From NCBI GenBank assembly GCA_023807065.1, contig JAJJLU010003933.1, forward strand, positions 1 through 23,920: a DNA stretch of 23,920 bases. Direction: 5' to 3'. How positions within the stretch are numbered: the stretch's first letter is position 1; the number at the start of each line of letters is the position of its first letter. The notes below the pieces were generated by a model. The model worked only from the letters and a program-made list of their open reading frames with translations, was not told the origin of the DNA and did not search any database. This document shows, piece by piece, positions 11,398 to 20,732 of this stretch. Both the position numbers and the translations under genes were made by a program. The DNA is from Isotricha intestinalis (taxonomy: Eukaryota; Ciliophora; Litostomatea; Vestibuliferida; Isotrichidae).

Positions 11398-11479
11398 AAA
11401 TTTGTTATTATAAAATTAATAAATAAAAATTAATGAAATTTAATTTCTTATTAGGTTTTATCTTATTTCTAAAAAATAA
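11398..11479. other. 82-bp spacer between the two BEACH genes
   Basis: This very short gap must hold the 3' end signals of copy 1 and the promoter and 5' leader of copy 2, if each is transcribed separately. It is almost pure A/T. The sequence directly before the second ATG contains in-frame TAA codons, which fixes the start of copy 2 at 11480. No distinct element is recognisable. Confidence 0.7.
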
Positions 11480-14400
11480 ATGGAAAATAATGTAGAGAAT
11501 AAAGAAGGAAATAAATTAGATAATAAAGTAAATAATAAAGAAGATAATAAAGAAGGAAATACAGAAGGAAATAAAAAAGGAAATACAGAAGGAAATACAG
11601 AAGGAAAAACAGAAAATAATAAAGTAAATAATACAGAAGATAATAAAGAAGGAAATACAGAAGGAAATACAGAAGGAAATATAGAAGGAAATACAGAAGG
11701 AAATAAAGTAAATAATAAAGAAGATAATATAGAAGATAATAAAGAAGATAATAAAGAAGATAATAAAGAAGGAAATAAATTAGATAATAAAGAAGGAAAT
11801 AAAGAAGATAATAAAGAAAAGAATAAAGAAGAGAATAAAGAAGACAAAAAAGGAGAAAATACAGAAGGAAATAAAGTAAATAATACAGAAGATAATAAAG
11901 AAGATAATAAAGAAGGAAATAAAGAAGGAAATAAAGAAGGAAATACAGAAGGAAATAAAGAAGGAAAAAAAGAAGGAAATAAAGTAGATAATAAAGAAGA
12001 TATTAAAGAAGGAAATAAAGAAGATAATAAAGAAGGAAATAAAGAAGGAAATAAAGTAGATAATAAAGAAGGAAATAAAGTAGATAATAAAGAAGAAAAT
12101 AAAGAAGGAAATAAAGAAGATAATAAAGAAGATAATAAAGAAGAAAATAAAGAAGATAATAAAGAAGACAATAAAGAAGGAAATAAAGTAGATAATAAAG
12201 AAGATAATAAATTAGATAATAAAGAAGATAATAAAGAAGGAAATAAATTAGATAATAAAGAAGGAAATACAGAAGGAATTAAAGAAGGAAATAAAGTAGA
12301 TAATAAAGAAGACATTAAAGAAGGAAATAAAGAAGATAATAAAGAAGAAAATAAAGAAGGAAATAAAGAAGAGAATAAAGAAGGAAATATAGAAGGAAAT
12401 AAAGTAGATAATAAAGAAGATAATAAAAAAGAAATTACTAAAAATTCAAACAATAATTTACAATTAGAAGAACAAAAACTAATTTCAAACAGCAAATCAA
12501 TTTCAAAAAACAAAAAAGAAATTGTAGAAAAAATAAAACAAATTCAAATTAAAGAAGAGGACGGGGTTAATTATTTAAATGATGATGAAGATGATAAAAA
12601 TGAAATATTTAATAATCCAAATTTTCATAAAACTATAAAAGAATTAATTAGATATTATTTTGAACAAAAAGAAGAAAATCAAGATTTATTAAATAAAATT
12701 GATCAATTTGGAAGATGTTTTATTGATAAGAAGGAAGATTATTTCTTAATTTTTCAAGAAATTTTTAAAAACATAGAAAAACCTGATACAAATAAATCAA
12801 AAGGTATAAATTTATTAAAGGTATTTTTCTCAGATATTAGAAAAAGAAGTTTTAATTTATTTAATGATAATCCTTCTTTTTCATTTATTTTTGAATATAA
12901 AGATTTATCTAATGAAAAACATTTAATTCATATATCTTTAATAATTGATGATGAAAATAATATAAATGAAAAAATTATTAATGTTAAATTGAATAATAAT
13001 GAAAATGAAGAAACATTTATTATAAAAAAAGAAATAATGAATGATTTAAGTAAAGAAAACACTCATTATATAATAAAAGAAAATAAAAAATATATTAATA
13101 TTGATTTTAAATATTATTCAAATGCAAACAATGAAAATAATATTGAAATCATTGTTAATGATAAAAAAGAAACGACAAAAACAATAAAAGAAAATGAAAA
13201 AATCGAAATTCAATTTTTCAAATTAAATGAAAAAACAAAGATTTCACCTTTTTTAATTATTTCAACGGAAGATGACTTTTCTGAATCTTTAATATTAGAT
13301 GAAATATATAAAGCTATAATAAATAAGTCTCAAATTGAATTATTAGATATTTCTGAAGAAAATGAATATAATAATAATAAGTTTATATTTCATATAAGTC
13401 CCGAAAAATTTTTGTTTAAAAAAGCTCAAGTAAAATATTTTGAAATTGGAGGAGCTAAAAGTTTTATTCCAATTTTAGAAATTGTTTCTAATGATCAAGA
13501 TTTATTTGAAGAAATAAGTAAATTAATTTTTAATATTATTTCAAGCAATTATATTAATTTTATAGATGCAATTTATTCTAATGTATTTCATTCCTATTAT
13601 TTTCTTTGTAAAAATAACAAAAAAGAAATTTATGAAGTTAAAATGATTTTTAGCATATATGAAATATTAATAATGGATGAAACAATAAATGAATTGATAC
13701 AAACTGAGAAATGTATTTCTAAATTTACTTTTTTCAATAGTGTCAATGATAAGTTTGTTTCTTATATTTATTGTTTATTATTTGAATTAATGACTGAAAC
13801 CAATGAATCTGGAGACAATCCAAAAGATAAAAAAATTGTTGTTTTTTTATTTGAATATTTAAAACAGAAAAAAACTTTTTCAATTGGTGATAAAAAAATA
13901 AAATCTTTAATTGAATCTTCAATTGATAAAATAAATCAAGTATTAAATGAATTTCTATCTAAAAAAAAACTATCAATGAAAAATCCACCAAATTCATCTG
14001 ACTCAAATTATAAAATATTAATTGATTTATTAAATGATAAGAATAATGGATTAATTAAATGGATTATTTCAAATTCAAACAAAAAATTAAAATTTTTTAC
14101 TCAGGATTTTCATAGATATGATCTAATTTATATAAGTTTTGAATTATGTCTAAAATATTATCTAAAATTACTAGAAAAAGAAAAAAATTTAGATGAAATT
14201 GAATTTCTCATTATTGTATATATAATAATAAGTTTAAAATTTGGAATAAATTGTCCAATAAATGAAAGGATGAAATCTATATTTTATGATAATGCAAATT
14301 TTTTAATTTTACTGTTAAATTTAAATGATGATAAAAGGAGTTTAAATTCATTTTTAAATTTTATTGTGGGAATAATTGAATATAAAACAACTCCAGGAAG

Positions 14401-17227
14401 AATTGGTAAAATATTTTGGAAGAATAGTGATTATTTGAATGACCAAGATTTACCTTATTTTAACTTATTAGAACGATTTTCAAATAATTCAAATTTAAAT
14501 GAAAAGATAGATATTAATCTTTTAAATAAGATGAAAACTAGACAAAATATTCAAGAACAAATTAAAAAATTTAAATATAGTATAAATTCTCCTTTAAGAG
14601 AAACTTATCAAGATTATTTGAACTTGAAATTATTTCGAGATTTAAAAAAAGAATTATTTTCATGGAACTCAACTTATTCAGATGATAATGATTTTTATAT
14701 TGAAAAAAATATTAAATTTAAAAGATGTTTTCATTTAACAAAAGATATGGCTGTTCCTTTAATAGAACCTATTTTAGATTATAAATATTATAAATCAAAT
14801 TTTGCTCAAAACTTTGAGCCTATGGAAATAAAATATAATTATAATCTTTTTAAAAACGAATATAATATTGAAAATAAAATTGAAAAACTCTTTAATTGTA
14901 AAATGAATAAAATTAATTACCATATTTTTGGTTATTTTAAATATAACAGTTGTTATTATGAATTTATAGGAAATGGAGAGTCAACAGATGATTTATATTT
15001 ACAATTAGGCTCATTAGGAAAATATAATAAAACAACAAAAGATAATAATTATTATGTGAGATTATATTTTCATAAAATTAATATTATACTAAAAAGAAAA
15101 TATTATTTTAAGAATGTAGCATTAGAAATTTATTATGAAAATAAGAAATCATATTTTTTTATTTTTAATGAAGAAAAAGAGAGAGATTCAATGTTTGAGA
15201 AAGTCAACAATTATAATATTTTTAAAGACATAAAACCCCCCGAAATCAACGGAAAATTTAATATTCATTATTATATGGATTTATCTGATATTTCTAAAAT
15301 AATAGAAAAATGGGAAAATAATTCAATTTCAACATTTCAATATTTAATGTGGATTAATATATTAGGTTCAAGATCATATAGAGATTTATCACAATATCCA
15401 GTTTTTCCATGGATATTAAATAATTATTTACAAAATCAACGTTTTTTAAAAACTAAAATGTTTGTTAGAGAAAATGAAGATTTAATTCTTGAATGTTTAT
15501 TTAATAATTTCCAAAGAGAATTAGATTCTCCAATGGGAGCTTTATTAATTGATAAAAAATCAGAAAAAAGAAATCAATACTATATTGATACATATACAGA
15601 GATAATAGATGAACATTACAAAAAACAGTGTATAGAAAAAAAATCAATCGAAAATAAAAAAAACATAAAAAAAATAAATGATATAGAAAATAAAACATAT
15701 GAAACAAAAGATTTAATAGAACTTATGATAAATCCTGAATTAGAAGAATATAAAGAAAAAAGACCAAATTACACCAAAGATAATTTAAAAATACAGGATT
15801 TATATTTAGACCTTAATGTTCTGATGGAAAATATTCCACATTATTTTGGAAGTCATTATTCAAATCCAGCATATACATGTTATTATTTATCTAGAATTTT
15901 TCCTTTTTCATTTGCAGCATGTGAAATTCAAGGATTAAATTTTGGTGCTGCAGATAGATTATTTATGAATATGGAAAGAAGTTTCACTAGTGCAGCCAGT
16001 GAAAGAAGTGATTTAAGAGAATTAATTCCAGAAATTTATTTTTTACCAGATTTATTTGAAAATAATAATAAATTAAATTTTGGATATTTACAAGATAAAT
16101 CTAATAATGAAAATGCTACTTCTAAAATATTAAGATCTATCAGAAATCTTAAAGAAGGAGATAAAATCGATGTTCAAGAAGTTTTAACTGGGTTTTGGAA
16201 TGAAAATAAACCTGAGTTTTTTGTTTTTTTATATAGGAAATTATTAGAAAATAAAAAATTAGAAATCAATAAATGGATTAATTTAATTTTTGGTAAATAT
16301 TCTTATGGAGATGAAGCAAGAAAAAAAGGAAATTTGTTTATGCCTTATTGTTATGATAATGTTATAAATTGTAGATTAAATAAAATTGAAGAAGATATGA
16401 AATATAGTTATTATAAGTTATATGAGTTAGGAGTTAATCCTAAATCTGTTGTAATGAATGTTAAGAAATTTAATGAGAAAAAAAAAATAATTGATGAAAA
16501 AAAATTTGAGTCAATGAAAATTACAAGAATTAAAAAAAAAGGAGATGATTGTAATGGAGTTATGAAAAATTTCTTTCCTCCAGAATTTATAATTGATGTT
16601 AAAAAAAACTCAAACGATATTTATGAATTTAAATTAATAAACAAATTGATTCATAAACAATCAGATAAAGTTGAACTACTTAATGATAATGACGATTTTG
16701 CTAAGAATAATTCTTTGACATTTTCTACTTTATCAATTTATAAATATAATGATTTTAATTTTCATATTTATGGATGTGAAGATGGTTCAACAGTTGTATT
16801 TAAAACAAAACCTAATTATAAAAGTTCATTATATAAATTTTTTCATAACCATTCAAAAAAAATAAATTATTTAAATACTAATAATAATTTAAATATGTTA
16901 ATTGATTGTTCAGATGATGGTTATATAAATTTATATACTTTACCAAACTTTAAATTAATTCGTTCAATGAGAAAAATTGGAATTAAATATGTTTTTTTAA
17001 CTTCTTCTCCTTTAATAGGATTTGTTGCAATATCTGATGATAAATATTCAATGTATTCAATAAATGGTAAAAAAATCATAAGTATTAATGAACATTTGAT
17101 AATTTATAAACCTATTATTATCCATGATGATGAATTTAATGATTATTTATTTTATAATAATAAAGAATTACTCAAATTACCATTATTACAAAAATATATT
17201 AATTTGAAAATTAATACCGATAAGTAA
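11480..17227 (+). CDS. BEACH-WD40 protein, copy 2, with 77-unit N-terminal repeat
   Basis: A 1915-residue intronless frame, paralogous to the upstream gene. Residues 7-314 are 77 four-residue units (NKEG, NKED, NKVD, NTEG and similar), highly charged and probably disordered. After this come a divergent region that may correspond to the LamG-like fold (about 450-620), the FEIGGAKSFIPILEIV block (about 654-670), a shortened helical middle, KKELFSWNSTYSDDNDFY (about 1056-1073), a PH-like domain (about 1140-1250), BEACH (about 1271-1665; FQYLMWINILGSRSYRDL, QYPVFPWI, FGSHYSNPAY, IPEIYFLPDLF) and a short WD40 segment (about 1737-1912, including DCSDDGYINLYTLP). The distance from the IGG block to the FSWN block is about 400 residues, against about 945 in copy 1. 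A lysine-rich insert at about 1380-1430 sits inside BEACH and is absent from copy 1. The WD40 end is also about 35 residues shorter. The likely role is membrane traffic, with partners or cargo differing from copy 1. Confidence 0.94.
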   Translation: MENNVENKEGNKLDNKVNNKEDNKEGNTEGNKKGNTEGNTEGKTENNKVNNTEDNKEGNTEGNTEGNIEGNTEGNKVNNKEDNIEDNKEDNKEDNKEGNKLDNKEGNKEDNKEKNKEENKEDKKGENTEGNKVNNTEDNKEDNKEGNKEGNKEGNTEGNKEGKKEGNKVDNKEDIKEGNKEDNKEGNKEGNKVDNKEGNKVDNKEENKEGNKEDNKEDNKEENKEDNKEDNKEGNKVDNKEDNKLDNKEDNKEGNKLDNKEGNTEGIKEGNKVDNKEDIKEGNKEDNKEENKEGNKEENKEGNIEGNKVDNKEDNKKEITKNSNNNLQLEEQKLISNSKSISKNKKEIVEKIKQIQIKEEDGVNYLNDDEDDKNEIFNNPNFHKTIKELIRYYFEQKEENQDLLNKIDQFGRCFIDKKEDYFLIFQEIFKNIEKPDTNKSKGINLLKVFFSDIRKRSFNLFNDNPSFSFIFEYKDLSNEKHLIHISLIIDDENNINEKIINVKLNNNENEETFIIKKEIMNDLSKENTHYIIKENKKYINIDFKYYSNANNENNIEIIVNDKKETTKTIKENEKIEIQFFKLNEKTKISPFLIISTEDDFSESLILDEIYKAIINKSQIELLDISEENEYNNNKFIFHISPEKFLFKKAQVKYFEIGGAKSFIPILEIVSNDQDLFEEISKLIFNIISSNYINFIDAIYSNVFHSYYFLCKNNKKEIYEVKMIFSIYEILIMDETINELIQTEKCISKFTFFNSVNDKFVSYIYCLLFELMTETNESGDNPKDKKIVVFLFEYLKQKKTFSIGDKKIKSLIESSIDKINQVLNEFLSKKKLSMKNPPNSSDSNYKILIDLLNDKNNGLIKWIISNSNKKLKFFTQDFHRYDLIYISFELCLKYYLKLLEKEKNLDEIEFLIIVYIIISLKFGINCPINERMKSIFYDNANFLILLLNLNDDKRSLNSFLNFIVGIIEYKTTPGRIGKIFWKNSDYLNDQDLPYFNLLERFSNNSNLNEKIDINLLNKMKTRQNIQEQIKKFKYSINSPLRETYQDYLNLKLFRDLKKELFSWNSTYSDDNDFYIEKNIKFKRCFHLTKDMAVPLIEPILDYKYYKSNFAQNFEPMEIKYNYNLFKNEYNIENKIEKLFNCKMNKINYHIFGYFKYNSCYYEFIGNGESTDDLYLQLGSLGKYNKTTKDNNYYVRLYFHKINIILKRKYYFKNVALEIYYENKKSYFFIFNEEKERDSMFEKVNNYNIFKDIKPPEINGKFNIHYYMDLSDISKIIEKWENNSISTFQYLMWINILGSRSYRDLSQYPVFPWILNNYLQNQRFLKTKMFVRENEDLILECLFNNFQRELDSPMGALLIDKKSEKRNQYYIDTYTEIIDEHYKKQCIEKKSIENKKNIKKINDIENKTYETKDLIELMINPELEEYKEKRPNYTKDNLKIQDLYLDLNVLMENIPHYFGSHYSNPAYTCYYLSRIFPFSFAACEIQGLNFGAADRLFMNMERSFTSAASERSDLRELIPEIYFLPDLFENNNKLNFGYLQDKSNNENATSKILRSIRNLKEGDKIDVQEVLTGFWNENKPEFFVFLYRKLLENKKLEINKWINLIFGKYSYGDEARKKGNLFMPYCYDNVINCRLNKIEEDMKYSYYKLYELGVNPKSVVMNVKKFNEKKKIIDEKKFESMKITRIKKKGDDCNGVMKNFFPPEFIIDVKKNSNDIYEFKLINKLIHKQSDKVELLNDNDDFAKNNSLTFSTLSIYKYNDFNFHIYGCEDGSTVVFKTKPNYKSSLYKFFHNHSKKINYLNTNNNLNMLIDCSDDGYINLYTLPNFKLIRSMRKIGIKYVFLTSSPLIGFVAISDDKYSMYSINGKKIISINEHLIIYKPIIIHDDEFNDYLFYNNKELLKLPLLQKYINLKINTDK
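11498..12421 (+). repeat. 12-bp coding minisatellite, 77 units in register
   Basis: The unit is aataaagaaggt-like (most often aataaagaagga or aataaagaagat), giving NKEG/NKED with variants NKVD, NKLD, NTEG, NKEE and NIEG. From residue 7 to residue 314 the four-residue register is never broken: 308 residues equal exactly 77 units. It also contains longer duplications; a roughly 60-bp block beginning at 11975 recurs nearly unchanged at 12287, 312 bp or 26 units later. The strand is almost entirely purine plus T. The opposite strand is open for 351 codons here, which is an artefact of the triplet-multiple repeat. Confidence 0.93.
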
Positions 17228-17539
17228 GGAAAATTTAGATGAAAAATAATAATATACATTCAAATGGTAATTGAAAAAAACCAAAATAAGAAGAATATTA
17301 TAAAAAATATTATTTAATAAATTAGGAATTTATAAATTAAAAAAAATTAAAATATTAAAAATTAAAAAAAATTAATTAATTTATCTCATGATTAATTTAA
17401 AAACCAAAAAAATCTATTGAAACACGTGTACAAAAAAAAAAAACAAAAATAAAACTCTAATAAATAAAAAATAAATATTTAAAACTTTAAAAACCCTAAA
17501 AAAAGTAAAAAACCAAAAAAAACAAATAAAAAAAGGAAA
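17228..17539. other. Intergenic region and presumed promoter of the GRP170 gene
   Basis: 312 bp, strongly A-rich on the + strand, ending in long A-runs directly before the ATG at 17540. It probably contains the 3' untranslated end of BEACH copy 2 and the promoter and leader of the chaperone gene. The one word that stands out is the palindrome ACACGTGT at 17422-17429. No small reading frame with protein character is seen. Confidence 0.65.
17422..17429. promoter_or_regulatory. ACACGTGT palindrome (G-box/E-box core) upstream of the ER chaperone gene
   Basis: The core CACGTG lies at 17423-17428, about 112 bp before the ATG of the GRP170-like gene. CACGTG is a known binding core for bZIP and bHLH factors, and ACGT-core sites drive ER-stress genes in plants and animals. 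In this intergenic background, where C and G are each only a few percent, a perfect CACGTG is rare by chance. That it acts as an unfolded-protein-response element is inference; no factor or expression data are visible. Confidence 0.35.
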
Positions 17540-20500
17540 ATGACAAACTTCTTAAAATCAATAATGACATTAATAACATTAATATCAAATATATATTCAT
17601 ATATGATCGGAGTAGATTTAGGAAGTGAATTTTTTAAAGTAACTGTAATAAAACCAGGAAAACCATTTATGATGATGGAAAATTTACAAGCAAAAACAAA
17701 AACACCAAATGTAATTGGATTAAAAGATAATGAAATAACTTTTGATAATGAAGCTCTTGCAAAAAAAGGAAGAATCCCACAAAATATATTTAATTTTTTT
17801 TCTGAATATTTAGGAAGAACACATGATAATATATTTGTTCAAAATTATTTAAAAGATTTCTTTGTTGCTTATAATATTTCTTCTAATAATGAAAGTCAAT
17901 CTATTGAATTTAATTTAAAATTTAATAATAAAGATGAGAAATTAACTATTGAAGAATTATATGCAATGTTATTTAATCATATTAAATTTCTAAGTGAAAA
18001 ATTTGCTAAAATTGAAATTGTTGATGTTTTTATTACAGTTCCTTCTAATTTTGATTATCATCAAAGACAAGCAATTTCTCAAGCTGTTGAAATATCTAAA
18101 TTAAATTTAATGGGAATTGTTACTGAAAATATTGCTGCTGCTGTTCAATTTCAATTAAAAAAAAATTTTGAAAATGAAACTTTTTATATTATATATAATA
18201 TGGGCTCTTCTACCACTGATGTTTCTTTAGTCTCTTTTAAAACTGTTTATAGTTTTAAAGATAATAAAACTATTGATTTAGGAAATGAAGTTAAAGTATA
18301 TGGAGAATATTGTAATGAGAAATTAGGAGGGAAATATTTTGATAAAAATTTAATTGAATTTATTATGAATAAATTTGATGAATTACCACAAAGAAAAGGA
18401 AAAGAAAGTATAAAATTAAGTAAAAATATAAATAAAATATTTGAGAAATTACGTTCTTCAGCAATAAAATATAAAGAAATATTATCAGCAAATAAAGAAG
18501 CATATATCGCAATAATAGGTTTAGATCAAGGAATAGATTTACAAACAAAAATAACAAGAGAAGAATTTAATTCAATTAACTCAGAATTAATATCTCAAGT
18601 ATATTATCCAATAGAATTTTTATTAAATAAAACAAAAATAACTTTAGATCAAATAAATCAAATAGAATTAATTGGAGGTGGAATTAGAGTTCCTGTGGTT
18701 CAAGAAGAATTAAAAAATAATTTAAATAATTATTCTAATTTATTAGGGACTCATATGAATGGAGATGATTCAATGGCTTTTGGTGCTGCATATTTTGCAG
18801 CTAACGCAAGTCAACATTTTAGAGGAAGTAGAAAAACTTTTATAGAAAATGGTGCTGATGAAAATTTCAGAATTTATTTAAAAAATTTTATTCATGAAAA
18901 TAATAGCAATATTACTTTTTGTAATGAAAATGAAAATAATGAAAAAATATTATTTGATCATTGTATGCATTTATTAAATAAAAATTCTACTTTGTTCCCT
19001 TTAAGATATAATTTTGATAATGTTAGAAGTGTTTCTTTCTCTCATGATAGTGATATTTTAGTTAATGTTACTGAAGAATTTCCTTATTATTTTGAAGAAA
19101 GAGATTTAATTGTTTTTGAAGTTACTGGAATGAAAAAAGTTATTCAAGAAATGAAAAATGATAATGTTTCTAGTATTCCTAAAGTTAATTTAAAATTTAA
19201 ATACGGTAAAGGAGGTCAAATTAGTTTAAGAGCTTTTGCTAGTTATAATGTTGATAAATATTATAATAATTATTTTTTTTATTCTAAAAATAAAAGCGAA
19301 CCTTTACCTGAAGAAGAAATTAATGAAATTAATGATATGCTAAATAAAAGTAAAGTAATTTCAAAGAAAGAAATGAAAAAATTATATACTAATTATACTG
19401 AAAGTTTAAAAAATTCAACAAATCAAACAAATGAAAATAATACTGAAATAAATTCTACTGAAAGTAATAATAATAATACTAATGAAAAAATAGAAAAAAA
19501 TGAAAATGAGACTCATTTTGAAACATATGATAATGAAACAAATAAAACTATTGATGATCCAATTAAAGAAGCAATTAATAGACAAATTAAAAAACCTAAA
19601 TTAATAATTCCAAATAATTTTACTTTTAATGACACTTTATATATTACTGAAGATTTAAAAGAAACGTTATTAAAAAAATTAAAAATAGGAGAAAAAAAAG
19701 TATATACAGAAGAAATAGATTTAAATGTTAAAGAAGTTTATACAAGTTTACCAAAAGCATTATCGAAAGAACAGATTAGACATTCAAAAAATAAATTAAA
19801 ACATTTTGAAGAAGTAGATTTAAATAGAACAAAATTAATAGAAAAAAAAAATACTTTTGAAAGTTTAATATATTCTCACAAAGAATGGATTGAAAATCCA
19901 AATTCTAAAAATTTTTCTTTAGAAAATGAATTTGAAGAATCTTTATTATTTTTAAATAATAAATCTTCATGGTATGAAGATGAAGGTTATTCAGCAACTT
20001 ATGAAATTTTAGATAAAGAAATAAGAAATATAACAAGACATTTTTCAAAATATGAAAAAAGAGTAAAAATATTTGTTGATAGGATGGAAGCTTTAAAAAA
20101 ATTTTATATAGATTTAAATAATACTTTTATTAAAATTGCTAAATTATTAAAGGACAAACCATATACCGAAGATTATTATAATAATACTTTTTTAAAAGAT
20201 TATAATAGTGTTATTAATTGGTTAAATGAAAGTTTAACTAATCAAAGTCAAATTTCTCTTGCTGAAAAACCTATTTTAACCGCTGAAAAAATTAATAGTA
20301 AGAGTGATATTATTAGAAGATCTTATTATAAAATGACTCAAGTAAAAAAACCTAAAGAAGAAAAAAAAAAAGATAAAAAAGTTGATAGTTTATTCGATGA
20401 AGATAATTTAGAAGAATTAATTAAAAAATATAATGTTACTAGAGAAGAAATTGAAAAAATGCAAAAAGAAATTGAAGAGGAAATGAAGTTAAATAAAACA

Positions 20501-20599
20501 AAGAATAATGATACTATAGTTAATGAAACAAATTTTAATGATACAAATGATAAAAAAGATGTTGATAAAAAAAATGAAGAAGTAAAATCTGATTTATAA
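17540..20599 (+). CDS. HYOU1: ER-lumen Hsp70 of the GRP170/HYOU1/Lhs1 family
   Basis: 1019 residues, against about 1000 for animal HYOU1. The family are large Hsp70-type chaperones of the ER lumen that act as holdases and as nucleotide-exchange factors for BiP. Residues 1-20 form a signal peptide with hydrophobic core MTLITLISNIY. The ATPase domain follows with the first phosphate motif IGVDLGSEFFKV (23-34; the GRP170-type VDLGSE rather than DLGTT), FITVPSNFDYHQRQAI (164-179), second phosphate motif NMGSSTTDVSLVSF (220-233), and adenosine motif IELIGGGIRVPVVQEEL (375-391). A beta domain, an Asn/Thr-rich loop (about 615-680) with some nine N-glycosylation sequons, and a helical C-terminal domain follow. 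The protein ends in KSDL, a plausible KDEL/HDEL-like ER retrieval signal (human HYOU1 ends NDEL). Extra sequons throughout the C-terminal half support ER residence. No intron is needed to restore any motif. Confidence 0.95.
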   Translation: MTNFLKSIMTLITLISNIYSYMIGVDLGSEFFKVTVIKPGKPFMMMENLQAKTKTPNVIGLKDNEITFDNEALAKKGRIPQNIFNFFSEYLGRTHDNIFVQNYLKDFFVAYNISSNNESQSIEFNLKFNNKDEKLTIEELYAMLFNHIKFLSEKFAKIEIVDVFITVPSNFDYHQRQAISQAVEISKLNLMGIVTENIAAAVQFQLKKNFENETFYIIYNMGSSTTDVSLVSFKTVYSFKDNKTIDLGNEVKVYGEYCNEKLGGKYFDKNLIEFIMNKFDELPQRKGKESIKLSKNINKIFEKLRSSAIKYKEILSANKEAYIAIIGLDQGIDLQTKITREEFNSINSELISQVYYPIEFLLNKTKITLDQINQIELIGGGIRVPVVQEELKNNLNNYSNLLGTHMNGDDSMAFGAAYFAANASQHFRGSRKTFIENGADENFRIYLKNFIHENNSNITFCNENENNEKILFDHCMHLLNKNSTLFPLRYNFDNVRSVSFSHDSDILVNVTEEFPYYFEERDLIVFEVTGMKKVIQEMKNDNVSSIPKVNLKFKYGKGGQISLRAFASYNVDKYYNNYFFYSKNKSEPLPEEEINEINDMLNKSKVISKKEMKKLYTNYTESLKNSTNQTNENNTEINSTESNNNNTNEKIEKNENETHFETYDNETNKTIDDPIKEAINRQIKKPKLIIPNNFTFNDTLYITEDLKETLLKKLKIGEKKVYTEEIDLNVKEVYTSLPKALSKEQIRHSKNKLKHFEEVDLNRTKLIEKKNTFESLIYSHKEWIENPNSKNFSLENEFEESLLFLNNKSSWYEDEGYSATYEILDKEIRNITRHFSKYEKRVKIFVDRMEALKKFYIDLNNTFIKIAKLLKDKPYTEDYYNNTFLKDYNSVINWLNESLTNQSQISLAEKPILTAEKINSKSDIIRRSYYKMTQVKKPKEEKKKDKKVDSLFDEDNLEELIKKYNVTREEIEKMQKEIEEEMKLNKTKNNDTIVNETNFNDTNDKKDVDKKNEEVKSDL

Positions 20600-20732
20600 A
20601 GTTTTTATATTTAAATAAATTTTATTTTATATAAAAGATTTATATTAAATTTTTATTATTCAATCTTATTTTTAAAAAATTTAAAGAAAGAAGAGATATT
20701 AAATTAAATATATAGGAAATAATTAAAAAAAA
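20600..20732. other. Short intergenic spacer
   Basis: 133 bp of A/T-rich sequence between two genes in the same orientation. It ends in an A-run before the ATG, like the other starts in this window (typically A-run then ATGG). No distinct signal is seen. Confidence 0.6.

Noticed and set aside
11458..12513. A 351-codon open frame on the minus strand, rich in Ser, Leu, Phe and Pro.
   Set aside because: It is the reverse complement of the 12-bp minisatellite. A repeat with a triplet-multiple unit keeps all stops out of one antisense frame, and the product is a pure FPSLLSSL-type repeat with no domain.
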